52,985 nucleotides of DNA from Collinsella sp. (GCA_019414445.1 DXMA01000013.1:18684-71668), one strand, 5' to 3'. Positions 1 through 8,294 are shown, numbered from the stretch's first letter. Notes: generated by a model from the sequence alone, not told the origin. Numbers and translations: made by a program.

Positions 1-54
1 AGCACGCGGCTGTTAACCGCGCTGTTGTAGGTTCGAGTCCTACCCGGGGAGCCA
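1..54 (+). tRNA. tRNA-Asn(GTT), 5' end outside the window
   Basis: The visible part runs from the end of the D arm to an encoded CCA (52-54). The anticodon GTT is at 12-14. These 54 bases are identical to the 3' part of the complete tRNA-Asn that follows, so this is a tandem duplicate. The acceptor 5' strand lies before base 1. Confidence 0.93.
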
Positions 55-88
55 GAATTTTCCAGCCCTTTCCGTTGGGCTTTTAAAT

Positions 89-163
89 TCCTCGGTAGCT
101 CAATGGTAGAGCACGCGGCTGTTAACCGCGCTGTTGTAGGTTCGAGTCCTACCCGGGGAGCCA
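89..163 (+). tRNA. tRNA-Asn(GTT)
   Basis: A complete 75-nt tRNA. The acceptor strand TCCTCGG (89-95) pairs with CCGGGGA, followed by discriminator G and an encoded CCA (161-163). The anticodon GTT is at 121-123 and a standard TTCGAGTCC T loop is present. It lies 34 bp after an identical partial copy, so the two are probably co-transcribed. Confidence 0.97.
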
Positions 164-170
164 GGTTGTA

Positions 171-199
171 AAACCCGTCGCTTATGTGGCGGGTTTTTT
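171..199 (+). terminator. intrinsic terminator of the tRNA-Asn pair
   Basis: An 11-bp stem with two G-T pairs (171-181 with 186-196) and loop TTAT ends in a T run, 7 bp after the tRNA CCA. Confidence 0.85.
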
Positions 200-293
200 C
201 ATACCGCGATCGCCTGGCGCGAACGTTACCATATCAACATTTCGTGTCGAGGATGTAATCCCGCGACCCACCACCTCAACATGGCGCGCTCGT

Positions 294-301
294 TGTAGAA
301 T
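294..301 (+). promoter_or_regulatory. candidate -10 box for the Asp23/fakA/recG run
   Basis: TGTAGAAT lies about 57 bp before the GTG of the first Asp23 gene. No convincing -35 is visible. The assignment rests on position and on similarity to other -10-like boxes in the window. Confidence 0.35.
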
Positions 302-357
302 ATTGCAATGATTGCTCCCACGAGATGGTGCCGCGAGCACCAGATAAGGAGATTCTT

Positions 358-714
358 GTGTCTGAGACCATTAACGGCAGCCTGAGCGTCTCGAACGACG
401 TTATTGCCGATATTGCCGGTTATGCCGCGATGACGTGCTATGGCGTTGTCGGTATGGCTGAGCAGCTCCAGGGTGCCGAGAGCGTGCGCCTGCTTGCCGG
501 TCAGCGCCTCCGCAAGGGCGTGCTTGTCTCCGCCGACGAGAACGGCCTTACGGTCGATCTTCACGTCGTGCTCGAGAACGGCGTCAACATGAAGTCCGTC
601 TGCCACAATCTTTCGAGCTCCGTTGCCTTCACTCTGCAGGAGATCGCCCAGATCGATCCCGCCAGCCTTAAGATCGGCATTCACATCGACGCGCTCAAGA
701 GCCGTCTGAACTAG
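358..714 (+). CDS. Asp23/Gls24 family envelope stress protein
   Basis: A 118-residue Asp23 (DUF322) protein. Such small proteins are tied to alkaline shock or envelope stress, and in firmicutes Asp23 sits at the membrane. Family features are the early stretch 'DVIADIAGYAAMTCYGVVGMA' split over residues 10-30, a central 'GLTVDLHVVLENGVN', and a C-terminal helix-strand unit ending in a hydrophobic 'IGIHIDAL'. I start at GTG 358 because AAGGAG (346-351) is 6 nt upstream; ATG 325 would add 11 residues with no ribosome site. It sits 27 bp before the FakA-like gene, an Asp23-DAK adjacency common in Gram-positive bacteria. A second family member lies at 45838. Confidence 0.9.
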   Translation: MSETINGSLSVSNDVIADIAGYAAMTCYGVVGMAEQLQGAESVRLLAGQRLRKGVLVSADENGLTVDLHVVLENGVNMKSVCHNLSSSVAFTLQEIAQIDPASLKIGIHIDALKSRLN

Positions 715-741
715 CATCCGAAAACGGAGATTCAAATACCC

Positions 742-2403
742 ATGATTGCAAAGACCATTCGCACCTGTTTTCCGATCGCTGCGGCTGCTGTTTCCGACAA
801 GGCCGAGGAGATCAACAAGCTCAATGTCTTCCCCGTACCCGACGGCGACACCGGTACCAACATGTCGCTCACGCTCGCCTCGGTGACCAAGGAGCTTTCC
901 GCCCTTCCCGCCGATGCCGATATGGAGGCCATCGCCGGCGCCATCACCCACGGCTCCCTGATGGGTGCCCGCGGCAACTCCGGCGTCATCACCTCTCAGA
1001 TCCTGCGCGGCGTGGCCGAGGGTCTCGTCTCTGCTGATGAGCCCATCACGTCCGCCAACATCGCCTATGCGTTCCGCCGCGCCGTCAAGGTCGCCTTCCA
1101 GGCCGTCCGTAAGCCCATCGAGGGCACGATTCTCACGGTGCTGCGCGATGTCTCGACCAAGGCCGACGAGTGCGAGAAGAAGAAGTTCTCGGCCGAGGAC
1201 GCGCTCGATGCCATCGTCGTCGAGGCCTACCAGTCCGTCGCTCGCACGCCCGACCTGCTGCCCGTTCTGAAGGAGAACGGCGTGGTCGACTCCGGCGCCT
1301 TTGGCTTTGCCATCTTCCTGGAGAACTTCGTTGCCGCAGCACTTGGCCGCAGCACTGTTGTCGAGGATTTCTCCGCCACGTTTGATTCTGCCGGCTCTGC
1401 CCGCGATGCGGCCCTCGGTCGCGTTGAGATCGAGGCCAACGATGACTGGGAGGGCTCGGAGTTCCGCTACTGCAACGAGTTCCTCTTTAAGGCCGACGCC
1501 CCGTTTGACGAGGACGAGTGCCTTAAGTTCCTGGGCTCCATGGGTGACTGCGAGCTGCTCGTGGGTGCCTACCCCGACTACAAGATTCACGTGCACTCCA
1601 ACACCCCCAATCTGGTGCTCGAGCACATGCTGCAGCTTGGTCAGATCTATGAGGTCTTTATCCACAACATGGAGATGGAGGCCCATGACCGTACCGCCAA
1701 GATCCACGAGGACCAGGAGAAGGCCGCCGAGCCCGCCAAGGCTCTGGGTTTTGTCGCCGTTGCTGCCGGTTCCGGCGAGGCCGACATCCTCAAGTCCCTC
1801 GGCGTCGACGTGATCGTGTCGGGTGGTCAGACCATGAACCCCTCGACTGCAGATCTGCTGGGCGCCGTTGACCAGGTCAACGCGACCTCGGTCATCATCC
1901 TGCCCAATAACGGCAACATCCGCATGGCTGCCGAGGCCGCTGCCTCCGCCTGCACCGACAAGAAGGTCGCCGTCGTTCCCACCAAGACCGTTCCGCAGGC
2001 CTTCTCCGCGCTGTTCGCGGTCCTGCCCGATTCCGAGCTCGAGGATGCCGTCGCCGCTATGGTCGACGCCATCAGCGAGGTCCGCGATGGCGAGGTCACC
2101 CGTGCCGTGCGCGACTCCAGCGCCTCCGACGGCTCGCCGATTCACTCCGGTGACGTCATGGGCATCATCGCCGGCTCCATCGACGTGGTCGGCTCCGACG
2201 TGAAGCAGGTCACGCTCGATTGCATCAACCGCATGCAGGAGGAAGAGGAGGGCGACGCGCTGACGATTCTGGCCGGCGAGGAGCTGTCCGATGAGGCCTT
2301 CCAGGAGATTGTCGACGCCATTGAGGAGGCTCAGCCCGATTTGGAGGTCGACGCCCATCGTGGCGAGCAGCCGCTCTATCCCGTGATCTTCTCGATCGAG
2401 TAG
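742..2403 (+). CDS. fakA: FakA/YloV-type fatty acid kinase catalytic subunit (DAK2 domain)
   Basis: A 553-residue protein of the YloV/FakA family. The N-terminal DAK2 (DhaL-like) domain, about residues 10-200, carries the Mg-ATP site motif 'NVFPVPDGDTGTNM' near 27-40 and 'GARGNSGVITSQIL' near 75-88. The middle and C-terminal parts match the FakA extension that contacts the lipid carrier. FakA phosphorylates fatty acids bound to FakB (DegV proteins), making acyl-phosphate for PlsY. No FakB lies here, but plsX and acpP of the same lipid branch lie 5 kb downstream. ATG 742 follows ACGGAG. The stop is 10 bp before recG. The substrate is inferred from the family. Confidence 0.88.
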   Translation: MIAKTIRTCFPIAAAAVSDKAEEINKLNVFPVPDGDTGTNMSLTLASVTKELSALPADADMEAIAGAITHGSLMGARGNSGVITSQILRGVAEGLVSADEPITSANIAYAFRRAVKVAFQAVRKPIEGTILTVLRDVSTKADECEKKKFSAEDALDAIVVEAYQSVARTPDLLPVLKENGVVDSGAFGFAIFLENFVAAALGRSTVVEDFSATFDSAGSARDAALGRVEIEANDDWEGSEFRYCNEFLFKADAPFDEDECLKFLGSMGDCELLVGAYPDYKIHVHSNTPNLVLEHMLQLGQIYEVFIHNMEMEAHDRTAKIHEDQEKAAEPAKALGFVAVAAGSGEADILKSLGVDVIVSGGQTMNPSTADLLGAVDQVNATSVIILPNNGNIRMAAEAAASACTDKKVAVVPTKTVPQAFSALFAVLPDSELEDAVAAMVDAISEVRDGEVTRAVRDSSASDGSPIHSGDVMGIIAGSIDVVGSDVKQVTLDCINRMQEEEEGDALTILAGEELSDEAFQEIVDAIEEAQPDLEVDAHRGEQPLYPVIFSIE

Positions 2404-2413
2404 GCAACTGCCC

Positions 2414-4591
2414 ATGTCCGAGCTGTGCTCCGTGCCGCGCGTCTCGGAGCGCTTTGCCCAGAGCAATGCGCTCGACGAGGATATCGCGCGACTCAAATAT
2501 GTTTCGGGTAAACGTGAGGAGGCCCTTCGCCGTCTGGGAATTCGGACGGTGGGGGACCTCCTTCTCCATATCCCTCATCGATACCTCGACTTTACCCGTT
2601 CTTGGTCTATCGAGATGGCGCCCATCGGTACCGTGTGCACCATCATCGCCACGGTCGACCGCATCGTCCAAAAGCAGCCGCGTCCGCGCATGCAGGTGAC
2701 CGAGGTCTCACTCGTTGACGAGACGGGCGTGCTGCAGGTCGCCTTTTTCCGCCAGCCCTGGATTGCCCAGCAGCTTAAGCAGGGCGACCGCCTGGCCGTG
2801 ATGGGCAAGGTTGAGTTTGCCTACGGTTTTAAGCAGATGGCCTCGCCGCACTTTGAAAAGCTCGAGGAAGGGCGTGCCGCGGGCACCATTTTGCCGGTCC
2901 ATTATGTGAGCGATGGCGTGAGCCAGGCGTGGATGCGCCGCATCGTTAGCGGTGCGCTCGAGGTCGTCGGCAATCCCTTTGATCCCATTCCGGCACGCTT
3001 ACGCGTTAAGCGTCGCCTGATGAGCAATGCTCGTGCGCTTCGATCGATCCACTTTCCCTCGAGCATGGCTGAGCGCGACATCGCACGCCGGCGTCTTGCC
3101 TACGAGGAGTGCCTCTACCTGCAGCTGGCGCTGCGCCTGCGCAACGACGGTGGCCTAGTCGATGTGGTGCCCTATGCCCATACCGCGGGCGAGCACCTGG
3201 CCGTGCTCAAGCAAGCCCTGCCGTTTTCGCTGAGCGACGAGCAGGAGGCCGCGTTCCAAGACATCCTGCATGATATGTGCGATGGCGGGCGCGTGATGAA
3301 CCGGCTGCTGCTGGGCGATGTCGGTACCGGCAAGACCGCCGTTGCCGCCTGCGCGCTGGCTATGGCTGCCGATAGCGGCACGCAGGCCTGTGTTATGGCG
3401 CCCACGGGCGTGCTGGCGCGCCAATATGCCGATAAGACCGGCCCTCTGCTCTCGCAGGCCGGCATGTCCTGGGCGCTTCTGACGGGTGCCACGCCGGCCT
3501 CAGAGCGCGAGCGCATCCATGCACAGCTGGAATCGGGTGAGCTTGACGTGCTCTTTGGCACCCACGCGGTGCTTTCGGATGACGTTACGTTCAAGCATCT
3601 GTCGCTCGTTGTCATCGACGAGCAGCACCGCTTTGGTGTGGGCCAGCGCAACGCCCTGCGCGCGAAGGGCCCCGGTGCCGATCTGCTCGTTATGACGGCA
3701 ACGCCCATCCCGCGTACGCTGGCGCTTTCGGTCTACGGTGATCTGGATACGAGCATCATTCGTCATCGGCCCGTCCCCGGCGCTGGCGTGTCGACACGCG
3801 TGCTCACCGAGTCGAGCCGTGACCTCGCGTATGGCGCCATCCGCGAGGCGCATGAAAAGGGTCAGCAGGCCTACGTGATTTGCCCGCTCGTGGAGCCGAG
3901 TGACTCGGCCGATGAGCTGGAGGACGTGCCCGGTATCGCCCGCGACGACGAGGGCCGCGTAACCGTCCCCGTGCCGCTGCACGATACGGCGACCGAGCTC
4001 GATTGCCTGCGTCTGGCGTTGCCGGGCCTTGCCATCGAGCGCCTTCACGGCCGTATGCCAGCGGGGGAGAAGGACCAGGTTATTGATGCCTTTAAGCGTG
4101 GCGAGATTGACGTGCTCGTCTCGACTACGGTGGTCGAGGTGGGCGTCGACGTGCCCAATGCCACCGTCATGGTTATCGAGAACGGTGAGCGCTTTGGTTT
4201 GGCTGCCTTGCACCAGCTGCGCGGTCGCGTGGGCCGCGGCAGCGTGTCGGGCACCTGCCTGGTTATGACGCACTCCAAGGGCAACGGCGGCGCGTCGGCG
4301 GCGCAAGATCGTCTGCAATCGCTCGAAAAAACCTCGGATGGCTTTACGCTTGCCCAGATGGACCTGCGTCTGCGCCACGAGGGCGAAATCCTGGGGTACC
4401 GCCAGCATGGCGGTGTGACCTTGCGCTTTGTGGACCTGGACGCCGATGAGGACCTTATCGAATGGGCCCATTTGGACGCGGTTGAGCTCTTGCGGTATGC
4501 TTGCAACCTTGACTCTGTGGCGACGCGTCCTTTGCGCGACGCGGTCGCCATGCGTTATCGACATATCTTTAAGGAGGTCAGCGGAGGATGA
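2414..4591 (+). CDS. recG: ATP-dependent DNA helicase RecG
   Basis: A 725-residue RecG of normal length. It has an N-terminal wedge/OB part (residues about 60-165), Walker A 'GDVGTGKTAV' near 301, the DEQH box in 'VVIDEQHRFG' near 399-408, 'TATPIPRT' just after, and motif VI 'QLRGRVGRG' near 605. RecG reverses stalled replication forks and moves Holliday junctions. ATG 2414 is 10 bp after the FakA-like stop, and the gene ends in a 4-bp ATGA overlap with rsmD, so the genes are translationally coupled. Confidence 0.97.
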   Translation: MSELCSVPRVSERFAQSNALDEDIARLKYVSGKREEALRRLGIRTVGDLLLHIPHRYLDFTRSWSIEMAPIGTVCTIIATVDRIVQKQPRPRMQVTEVSLVDETGVLQVAFFRQPWIAQQLKQGDRLAVMGKVEFAYGFKQMASPHFEKLEEGRAAGTILPVHYVSDGVSQAWMRRIVSGALEVVGNPFDPIPARLRVKRRLMSNARALRSIHFPSSMAERDIARRRLAYEECLYLQLALRLRNDGGLVDVVPYAHTAGEHLAVLKQALPFSLSDEQEAAFQDILHDMCDGGRVMNRLLLGDVGTGKTAVAACALAMAADSGTQACVMAPTGVLARQYADKTGPLLSQAGMSWALLTGATPASERERIHAQLESGELDVLFGTHAVLSDDVTFKHLSLVVIDEQHRFGVGQRNALRAKGPGADLLVMTATPIPRTLALSVYGDLDTSIIRHRPVPGAGVSTRVLTESSRDLAYGAIREAHEKGQQAYVICPLVEPSDSADELEDVPGIARDDEGRVTVPVPLHDTATELDCLRLALPGLAIERLHGRMPAGEKDQVIDAFKRGEIDVLVSTTVVEVGVDVPNATVMVIENGERFGLAALHQLRGRVGRGSVSGTCLVMTHSKGNGGASAAQDRLQSLEKTSDGFTLAQMDLRLRHEGEILGYRQHGGVTLRFVDLDADEDLIEWAHLDAVELLRYACNLDSVATRPLRDAVAMRYRHIFKEVSGG

Positions 4592-5244
4592 GAATCATCG
4601 GCGGCGAATGGCGCGGTCGCAAGATCGAGGAGCCCCGTGGTCGCGATGTCACCCGCCCCACGACTGATCGCGTGCGCGAGGCGTGCGCATCTATGGTCAT
4701 GTCGGCATTCGACTTCGATTTGGACGAGGTTCGTGTGCTGGACGCCTTTGGCGGCTCCGGTGCCTTAGGGTTAGAGATGCTCTCTCGTGGGGCCCGCTCG
4801 CTCACGACGTTTGAGATCGATCGCAACGCCGCGCGGCTCATTACCAAGAATATCGAGTCGCTCTGCCGCGACCGTGCGCGTTGGCGCGTGGTCACGGGCG
4901 ACATGCTGGCGAGTGCCTCGCGCGGTCGTGTACCGGGCGGGCCCTTTGATCTGGTCCTGCTCGACCCGCCCTATGCTTTTGGCGCCGAGCCGGTCGAGGA
5001 ACTGCTGCAGAATCTGGCCCAGCAGGGTCTGCTTGCACCTGGCGCTTATGCCCTGTTTGAGCATGCTGCCGCCGATGCGGGCGCGCATCCGGCAGACTTT
5101 GAGACTGTACGTGAGAAGCGCTACGGCATTACCTCGGTCGACCTGCTTCGTTGGGCCGGCGATGACGATGGTGAGGGCGATAGCGCCGGCGCAGATGCCG
5201 AGAACAACGATGCCACGACGTTTCAGGAGGACGTCCATGAATGA
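4588..5244 (+). CDS. rsmD: 16S rRNA (guanine(966)-N2)-methyltransferase RsmD
   Basis: A 218-residue Rossmann methyltransferase. It opens with the RsmD signature 'MRIIGGEWRGRKI' and 'TRPTTDRVREA'. The SAM loop 'DAFGGSGALGLEML' is at about 52-65 and the catalytic 'DPPY' at 126-129. It methylates G966 of 16S rRNA using SAM. The start overlaps recG by 4 bp, with AGGAGG upstream. The last ~25 residues are acidic and of low complexity, beyond the usual family end, and this tail encodes the ribosome site and first codons of coaD (8-bp overlap). Confidence 0.94.
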   Translation: MRIIGGEWRGRKIEEPRGRDVTRPTTDRVREACASMVMSAFDFDLDEVRVLDAFGGSGALGLEMLSRGARSLTTFEIDRNAARLITKNIESLCRDRARWRVVTGDMLASASRGRVPGGPFDLVLLDPPYAFGAEPVEELLQNLAQQGLLAPGAYALFEHAAADAGAHPADFETVREKRYGITSVDLLRWAGDDDGEGDSAGADAENNDATTFQEDVHE

Positions 5245-5734
5245 CACCATCAACTGCGTGATCGTCCCGGGCACCTTCGATCCCATCACGTTTGGCCATA
5301 TCGATGTGATCCGCCGCGCCCGTCGTATCTTTCCCAGCGTGATCGTCGCTGTTGCCGAGTCGCAGGGTAAAAACGGCGTGGGCACCACGTTTATGCTCGA
5401 TGAGCGCGTGGCGCTGGCCCGCGAGGCGCTCGGCGATATCGACGGCGTCGAGGTCCTGCCCTTTACCGGCCTCTTGGTCGACTTCGCACGTGAGCAGGGG
5501 GCGGGTGCCGTGGTCAAGGGCCTGCGCGCCATGACCGACTTTGAGTATGAGCTGCAGCAGGCCGACCTTAACTATCGCCTGGATAGCGAGCTGGAGTCCA
5601 TTTTTGTCATGAGTGCGCCGCAGTACGGCTATATCTCGAGCTCGGTCGTTCGCCAGATTGCCTCGCTCGGTAGCGATGTATCGACGTTTGTCCCGTCCAA
5701 CGTGGTCGAAGCGCTCAAACATCGCTTTTCGTGA
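5237..5734 (+). CDS. coaD: phosphopantetheine adenylyltransferase
   Basis: A 165-residue PPAT, the normal length. It makes dephospho-CoA from ATP and 4'-phosphopantetheine, the penultimate CoA step. The nucleotidyltransferase motif 'GTFDPITFGH' is at 12-21 and 'YISSSVVRQIA' near 130-140. The start is ATG 5237, 6 nt after AGGAGG (5225-5230). It overlaps the rsmD end by 8 bp, the usual rsmD-coaD arrangement. It supplies the cofactor precursor needed to make holo-AcpP, whose gene is 3 kb downstream. Confidence 0.96.
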   Translation: MNDTINCVIVPGTFDPITFGHIDVIRRARRIFPSVIVAVAESQGKNGVGTTFMLDERVALAREALGDIDGVEVLPFTGLLVDFAREQGAGAVVKGLRAMTDFEYELQQADLNYRLDSELESIFVMSAPQYGYISSSVVRQIASLGSDVSTFVPSNVVEALKHRFS

Positions 5735-5761
5735 CGTTTCTTATTGCCTGGTGGCATGTGG

Positions 5762-5767
5762 TAAACT
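5762..5767 (+). promoter_or_regulatory. candidate -10 box (GGTAAACT) for the SepIVA-like gene
   Basis: TAAACT preceded by GG, 35 bp before the start codon. The coaD-SepIVA gap is 68 bp. No good -35 at 16-18 bp. Confidence 0.35.
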
Positions 5768-5802
5768 AGCACGATGATATGTTACCTATGAAAGGAGACC
5801 GG

Positions 5803-6300
5803 ATGCCGGGCGAGAATTTTCCTGGCGATAGGATCGTCAGCTTGGTCGATGAGCTCGAAGGGCTGATCGAGGAAGCCAAGCCGCCTTTCGGCAAGAACGC
5901 TCAGTTCAAGGTCATCGACGCCGACGTGTTCTTCAACATCCTCGACGAGATCCGCATGAGCTATCCCGAGGAGTGGCAGAAGTCCCGCCGTATCCTTAAG
6001 GAACGCGAGGAGCTTATGGCTTCCGCTGCCGCTCAGGCCGATTCCATCATCGCCGACGCTCAGCAGCAGGCCCTCACCATTGCCGGTGAGCAGGAGATCG
6101 TCCGCCTTGCGCAGCAGCAGGCCGACGACATCCGCGATCGTGCCCAGCAGTACGAGCGCGAGACGCGTTATGCTGCCGAGGACTACGCAGAGCAGGTCTT
6201 TACGCACCTGGAGGAGAACCTCAAGAGCCTGACCGGCACCGTTACCCGTTGCCGTCAGCAGCTCAACGAGGGTGCCGCCCAGCAGAATGGTCAGTGGTAA
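5803..6300 (+). CDS. SepIVA/DivIVA-like coiled-coil protein
   Basis: 165 residues, mostly charged helix, with long Gln/Ala/Glu heptad stretches from about 60 to 150 that predict a coiled coil. Residues 1-55 contain 'IVSLVDELEGLIEEAKPPFG' and 'VFFNILDEIRMSYPEEW'. Position between coaD and DUF177-rpmF is the same as that of the DivIVA-domain gene in other actinobacteria (SepIVA in mycobacteria, involved in division and envelope growth). I infer that class from synteny and composition. Start ATG 5803 has AAAGGAG 5 nt upstream; ATG 5779 has no site. A stalk protein resembling ATP synthase b is the less likely alternative. The stop overlaps the next start by 1 bp. Confidence 0.75.
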   Translation: MPGENFPGDRIVSLVDELEGLIEEAKPPFGKNAQFKVIDADVFFNILDEIRMSYPEEWQKSRRILKEREELMASAAAQADSIIADAQQQALTIAGEQEIVRLAQQQADDIRDRAQQYERETRYAAEDYAEQVFTHLEENLKSLTGTVTRCRQQLNEGAAQQNGQW

Positions 6301-6854
6301 TGGCTGAGTTCCCGAGCGTTACCGTCGATCTTTCCGAGCAGCTCGAGTTTCCTGGAGATTCGTATCCGCTGACCGGTAAGGTCGATGTCGCCACCTACAC
6401 GGTGGGCGAGAAGGAGTACCAGCTACAGGACGGCATCGACTACGACGTTGTCTTTACCAATGCCGGTACCGGTGTCTTGCTCACGGGCATGGTTCGCGCG
6501 CACGCCACCGGCGAGTGCGACCGTTGCCTGGAGCCCGCCTCGTTTGATATCGCCGGCGAGATCGAGGAGTTCTACCTCTTTGAGGAGCCCGAGGATCCCG
6601 AGGCCTACGAGGACGGCTACGAGCTCCTGGGTGAGGACCGTATCGTTGATCTGGGTGAGCCTATCAATGACGCGGTCGTTATGGACACGCCGTTTGTGGT
6701 GCTCTGCAAGCCCGATTGCCGTGGTCTGTGCCCCACATGCGGTTGCAATCTCAACGTCGAGCAATGCGATTGCGCCGCCCAGGCAGAGGCAGAATGGGCC
6801 GCTGCCACGGAAAATCCATTTGCAGCATTGAAGAATCTCAAGCTTGATGAGTAA
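6300..6854 (+). CDS. DUF177 (YceD family) protein
   Basis: A 184-residue DUF177 protein. The family sits next to rpmF in most bacteria and is linked to 23S rRNA accumulation or processing (E. coli YceD, plant homologues). The domain covers the C-terminal two thirds, with one 'CDRC' pair near residue 77 and a Cys cluster 'CRGLCPTCGCNLNVEQCDC' near 141-159 that probably binds zinc. The start ATG 6300 shares its A with the TAA of the preceding gene, giving tight coupling. It lies 64 bp before rpmF. Confidence 0.9.
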   Translation: MAEFPSVTVDLSEQLEFPGDSYPLTGKVDVATYTVGEKEYQLQDGIDYDVVFTNAGTGVLLTGMVRAHATGECDRCLEPASFDIAGEIEEFYLFEEPEDPEAYEDGYELLGEDRIVDLGEPINDAVVMDTPFVVLCKPDCRGLCPTCGCNLNVEQCDCAAQAEAEWAAATENPFAALKNLKLDE

Positions 6855-6862
6855 AACTGTGG

Positions 6863-6868
6863 TAGTAT
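6863..6868 (+). promoter_or_regulatory. candidate -10 box (GGTAGTAT) for rpmF
   Basis: TAGTAT preceded by GG, 50 bp before the rpmF ATG in the 64-bp DUF177-rpmF gap. The -35 region is weak. Confidence 0.35.
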
Positions 6869-6918
6869 CGCTACTTGCGCGTAATCGCCACACTGGATAG
6901 TTCATAAGGAAGGTCACT

Positions 6919-7098
6919 ATGCCCGTACCTAAACAAAAGCAGGGTCGTATCCGCACTCACACCCGTCGTTCCGCCAACATGAAGATCTCGGCTGCGGCTC
7001 AGTCCACGTGCCCCCGTTGCGGTGCTGTCAAGCTCCCGCATCACGTGTGCCCCAGCTGCGGTTTCTACAAGGACCGCGAGGTTATCGTTACCGAGTAA
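6919..7098 (+). CDS. rpmF: 50S ribosomal protein L32 (zinc-ribbon form)
   Basis: A 59-residue L32. It starts 'MPVPKQKQGRIRTHTRRS' and carries two Cys pairs, CPRC (31-34) and CPSC (44-47), the zinc-binding (C+) form. ATG 6919 has AAGGAAGG upstream. DUF177-rpmF-plsX is the classic ribosome-lipid junction. A -10-like box and a hairpin separate it from plsX, so its mRNA may be partly uncoupled from plsX. Confidence 0.97.
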   Translation: MPVPKQKQGRIRTHTRRSANMKISAAAQSTCPRCGAVKLPHHVCPSCGFYKDREVIVTE

Positions 7099-7101
7099 CG
7101 G

Positions 7102-7107
7102 TATACT
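7102..7107 (+). promoter_or_regulatory. candidate -10 box (GGTATACT) for plsX
   Basis: TATACT with GG before it lies 4 bp after the rpmF stop and 80 bp before plsX. A transcript from here would carry the hairpin at 7139. Confidence 0.4.
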
Positions 7108-7138
7108 CTGGATGCGATGCCGTTCCAAATGGAACCAC

Positions 7139-7168
7139 AATGGCCGGCTCAATGAGTCGGCCATTTTT
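7139..7168 (+). terminator. hairpin with T run between rpmF and plsX
   Basis: AATGGCCG (7139-7146) pairs with CGGCCATT (7158-7165); an inner CTC/GAG extends it with loop AAT. A short T tract (7164-7168) follows. The plsX ribosome site AAGGAG begins 4 bp later. It can act as a partial terminator or an attenuator. Confidence 0.65.
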
Positions 7169-7186
7169 GTATAAGGAGCATGTATT

Positions 7187-8206
7187 ATGAGTAACGTTCG
7201 CGTTTGTGTAGACGTTGTGGGCGGAGACGAGAAACCTCAGGTTGTTCTTGATGGTATCGAGGCTGCGCTTGCCGCCGATCCCGATATCGAGGTCTTGGCA
7301 GCTGGTCCCGCCGAAATCGTCAATCCCTTTGCAGCTTCCCATGCACGTGTTGAGGCCCTTGAGGCGCCTGACGTTATCGCCATGGATGACGATCCCATTC
7401 GCGCCGTGATGACCAAGCGTAAGTCGTCGATCGTGCTTTCTTGCCGCGCCATTAAGAAGGGCAACGCGGATGCGTTCTTCTCCGCCGGCTCCACCGGTGC
7501 CATGACCGCCGCCGCCACCGCCTATGTGACGCCGTTTAGGTATCAGGCCGAAGGCAAGAAGCAGCCGGTGCGCCCCTGTCTGACCAATGCGCTGCCCAAT
7601 CGCGCCGGCGGTCTGACGGTGCTGTGCGACATGGGTGCCAACCCCGATGTGGAGGTCGATGACATGGTGCGTTTTGCCCAGATGGGTAGCGCCTATGCCC
7701 GCGTCGTCCTGGGCATCGAGCATCCTCGCGTGGGCCTGCTTGCCAACGGCACCGAGGATGAGAAGGGCTCCAACTTTACCAAGGCCTGTTTCCCTGCTAT
7801 GAAGGCCGCCGTTCCCGGCTTTGTTGGTAACTGCGAGGGCACCGACCTCACCTCAGGTAACTTCGATGTCGTCGTTGCCGATGGCATGTCGGGTAATATC
7901 GCTCTCAAAGCTACCGAGGGCGCTGCCAAGTTTTTGCTGCAGGAGCTCAAGGGCGCCTTTATGGCCTCGCTCGGCACCAAGATCGCCGCGCTGCTCATTA
8001 AAAAGCAGATGCGCGAGATTAAGGCCAAGCTCTCTGGCGACGCCAAGGGCGGCGCGATTCTTCTGGGCCTGCGCGGCGTGGTCCTGATCGGCCATGGCGC
8101 CACCTCAGTCGAGGCTGTCAAAAACGGTACGCTCGCGGCGGCCGAAGCCGTGCGCGCCGGGCTGGTTGAGAATGTCGCCAACTCTATGGACGGTATCGTT
8201 TTATAA
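7187..8206 (+). CDS. plsX: phosphate acyltransferase PlsX
   Basis: A 339-residue PlsX, which turns acyl-ACP plus phosphate into acyl-phosphate for PlsY at the membrane. It starts 'VCVDVVGGDEKP', the family 'DxxGGD' motif, and carries 'FFSAGSTGAMTAAA' near 101-114, 'CDMGANPDV' near 146-154 and 'ADGMSGNIALKATEGAAKF' near 231-249. ATG 7187 has AAGGAG upstream. It works on the same acyl-phosphate pool as the FakA-like protein at 742. acpP follows 124 bp later. Confidence 0.95.
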   Translation: MSNVRVCVDVVGGDEKPQVVLDGIEAALAADPDIEVLAAGPAEIVNPFAASHARVEALEAPDVIAMDDDPIRAVMTKRKSSIVLSCRAIKKGNADAFFSAGSTGAMTAAATAYVTPFRYQAEGKKQPVRPCLTNALPNRAGGLTVLCDMGANPDVEVDDMVRFAQMGSAYARVVLGIEHPRVGLLANGTEDEKGSNFTKACFPAMKAAVPGFVGNCEGTDLTSGNFDVVVADGMSGNIALKATEGAAKFLLQELKGAFMASLGTKIAALLIKKQMREIKAKLSGDAKGGAILLGLRGVVLIGHGATSVEAVKNGTLAAAEAVRAGLVENVANSMDGIVL

Positions 8207-8253
8207 GAGCGAGTTAGGGCGCTGTTATGTGCTTCGCGGCGCACGTCGTGGGG

Positions 8254-8259
8254 TAGAAT
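8254..8259 (+). promoter_or_regulatory. candidate -10 box (GGTAGAAT) for acpP
   Basis: TAGAAT preceded by GG, 77 bp before acpP and 14 bp before the 22-bp palindrome at 8273. The -35 is weak. A transcript would begin near the palindrome. Confidence 0.4.
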
Positions 8260-8272
8260 CAGAACCGTGTCT

Positions 8273-8294
8273 TGGTACCGCCCGGGCGGTACCA
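8273..8294. promoter_or_regulatory. 22-bp perfect palindrome upstream of acpP
   Basis: A fully self-complementary 22-bp site built on GGTACCGCCC and its mirror. It lies just downstream of the -10-like box, 37-58 bp before the acpP ATG. Position fits an operator over the transcription start. As RNA it would be a hairpin followed by TTCTTTT, so a plsX terminator is the alternative. Confidence 0.55.

Noticed and set aside
226..2496. Long minus-strand open frame (756 codons) opposite the FakA-like gene
   Set aside because: It is the mirror of a well-supported gene. In GC-rich coding DNA the opposite strand stays open by codon bias, and its product is low-complexity Gly/Val/Asp/Leu with no family motif.
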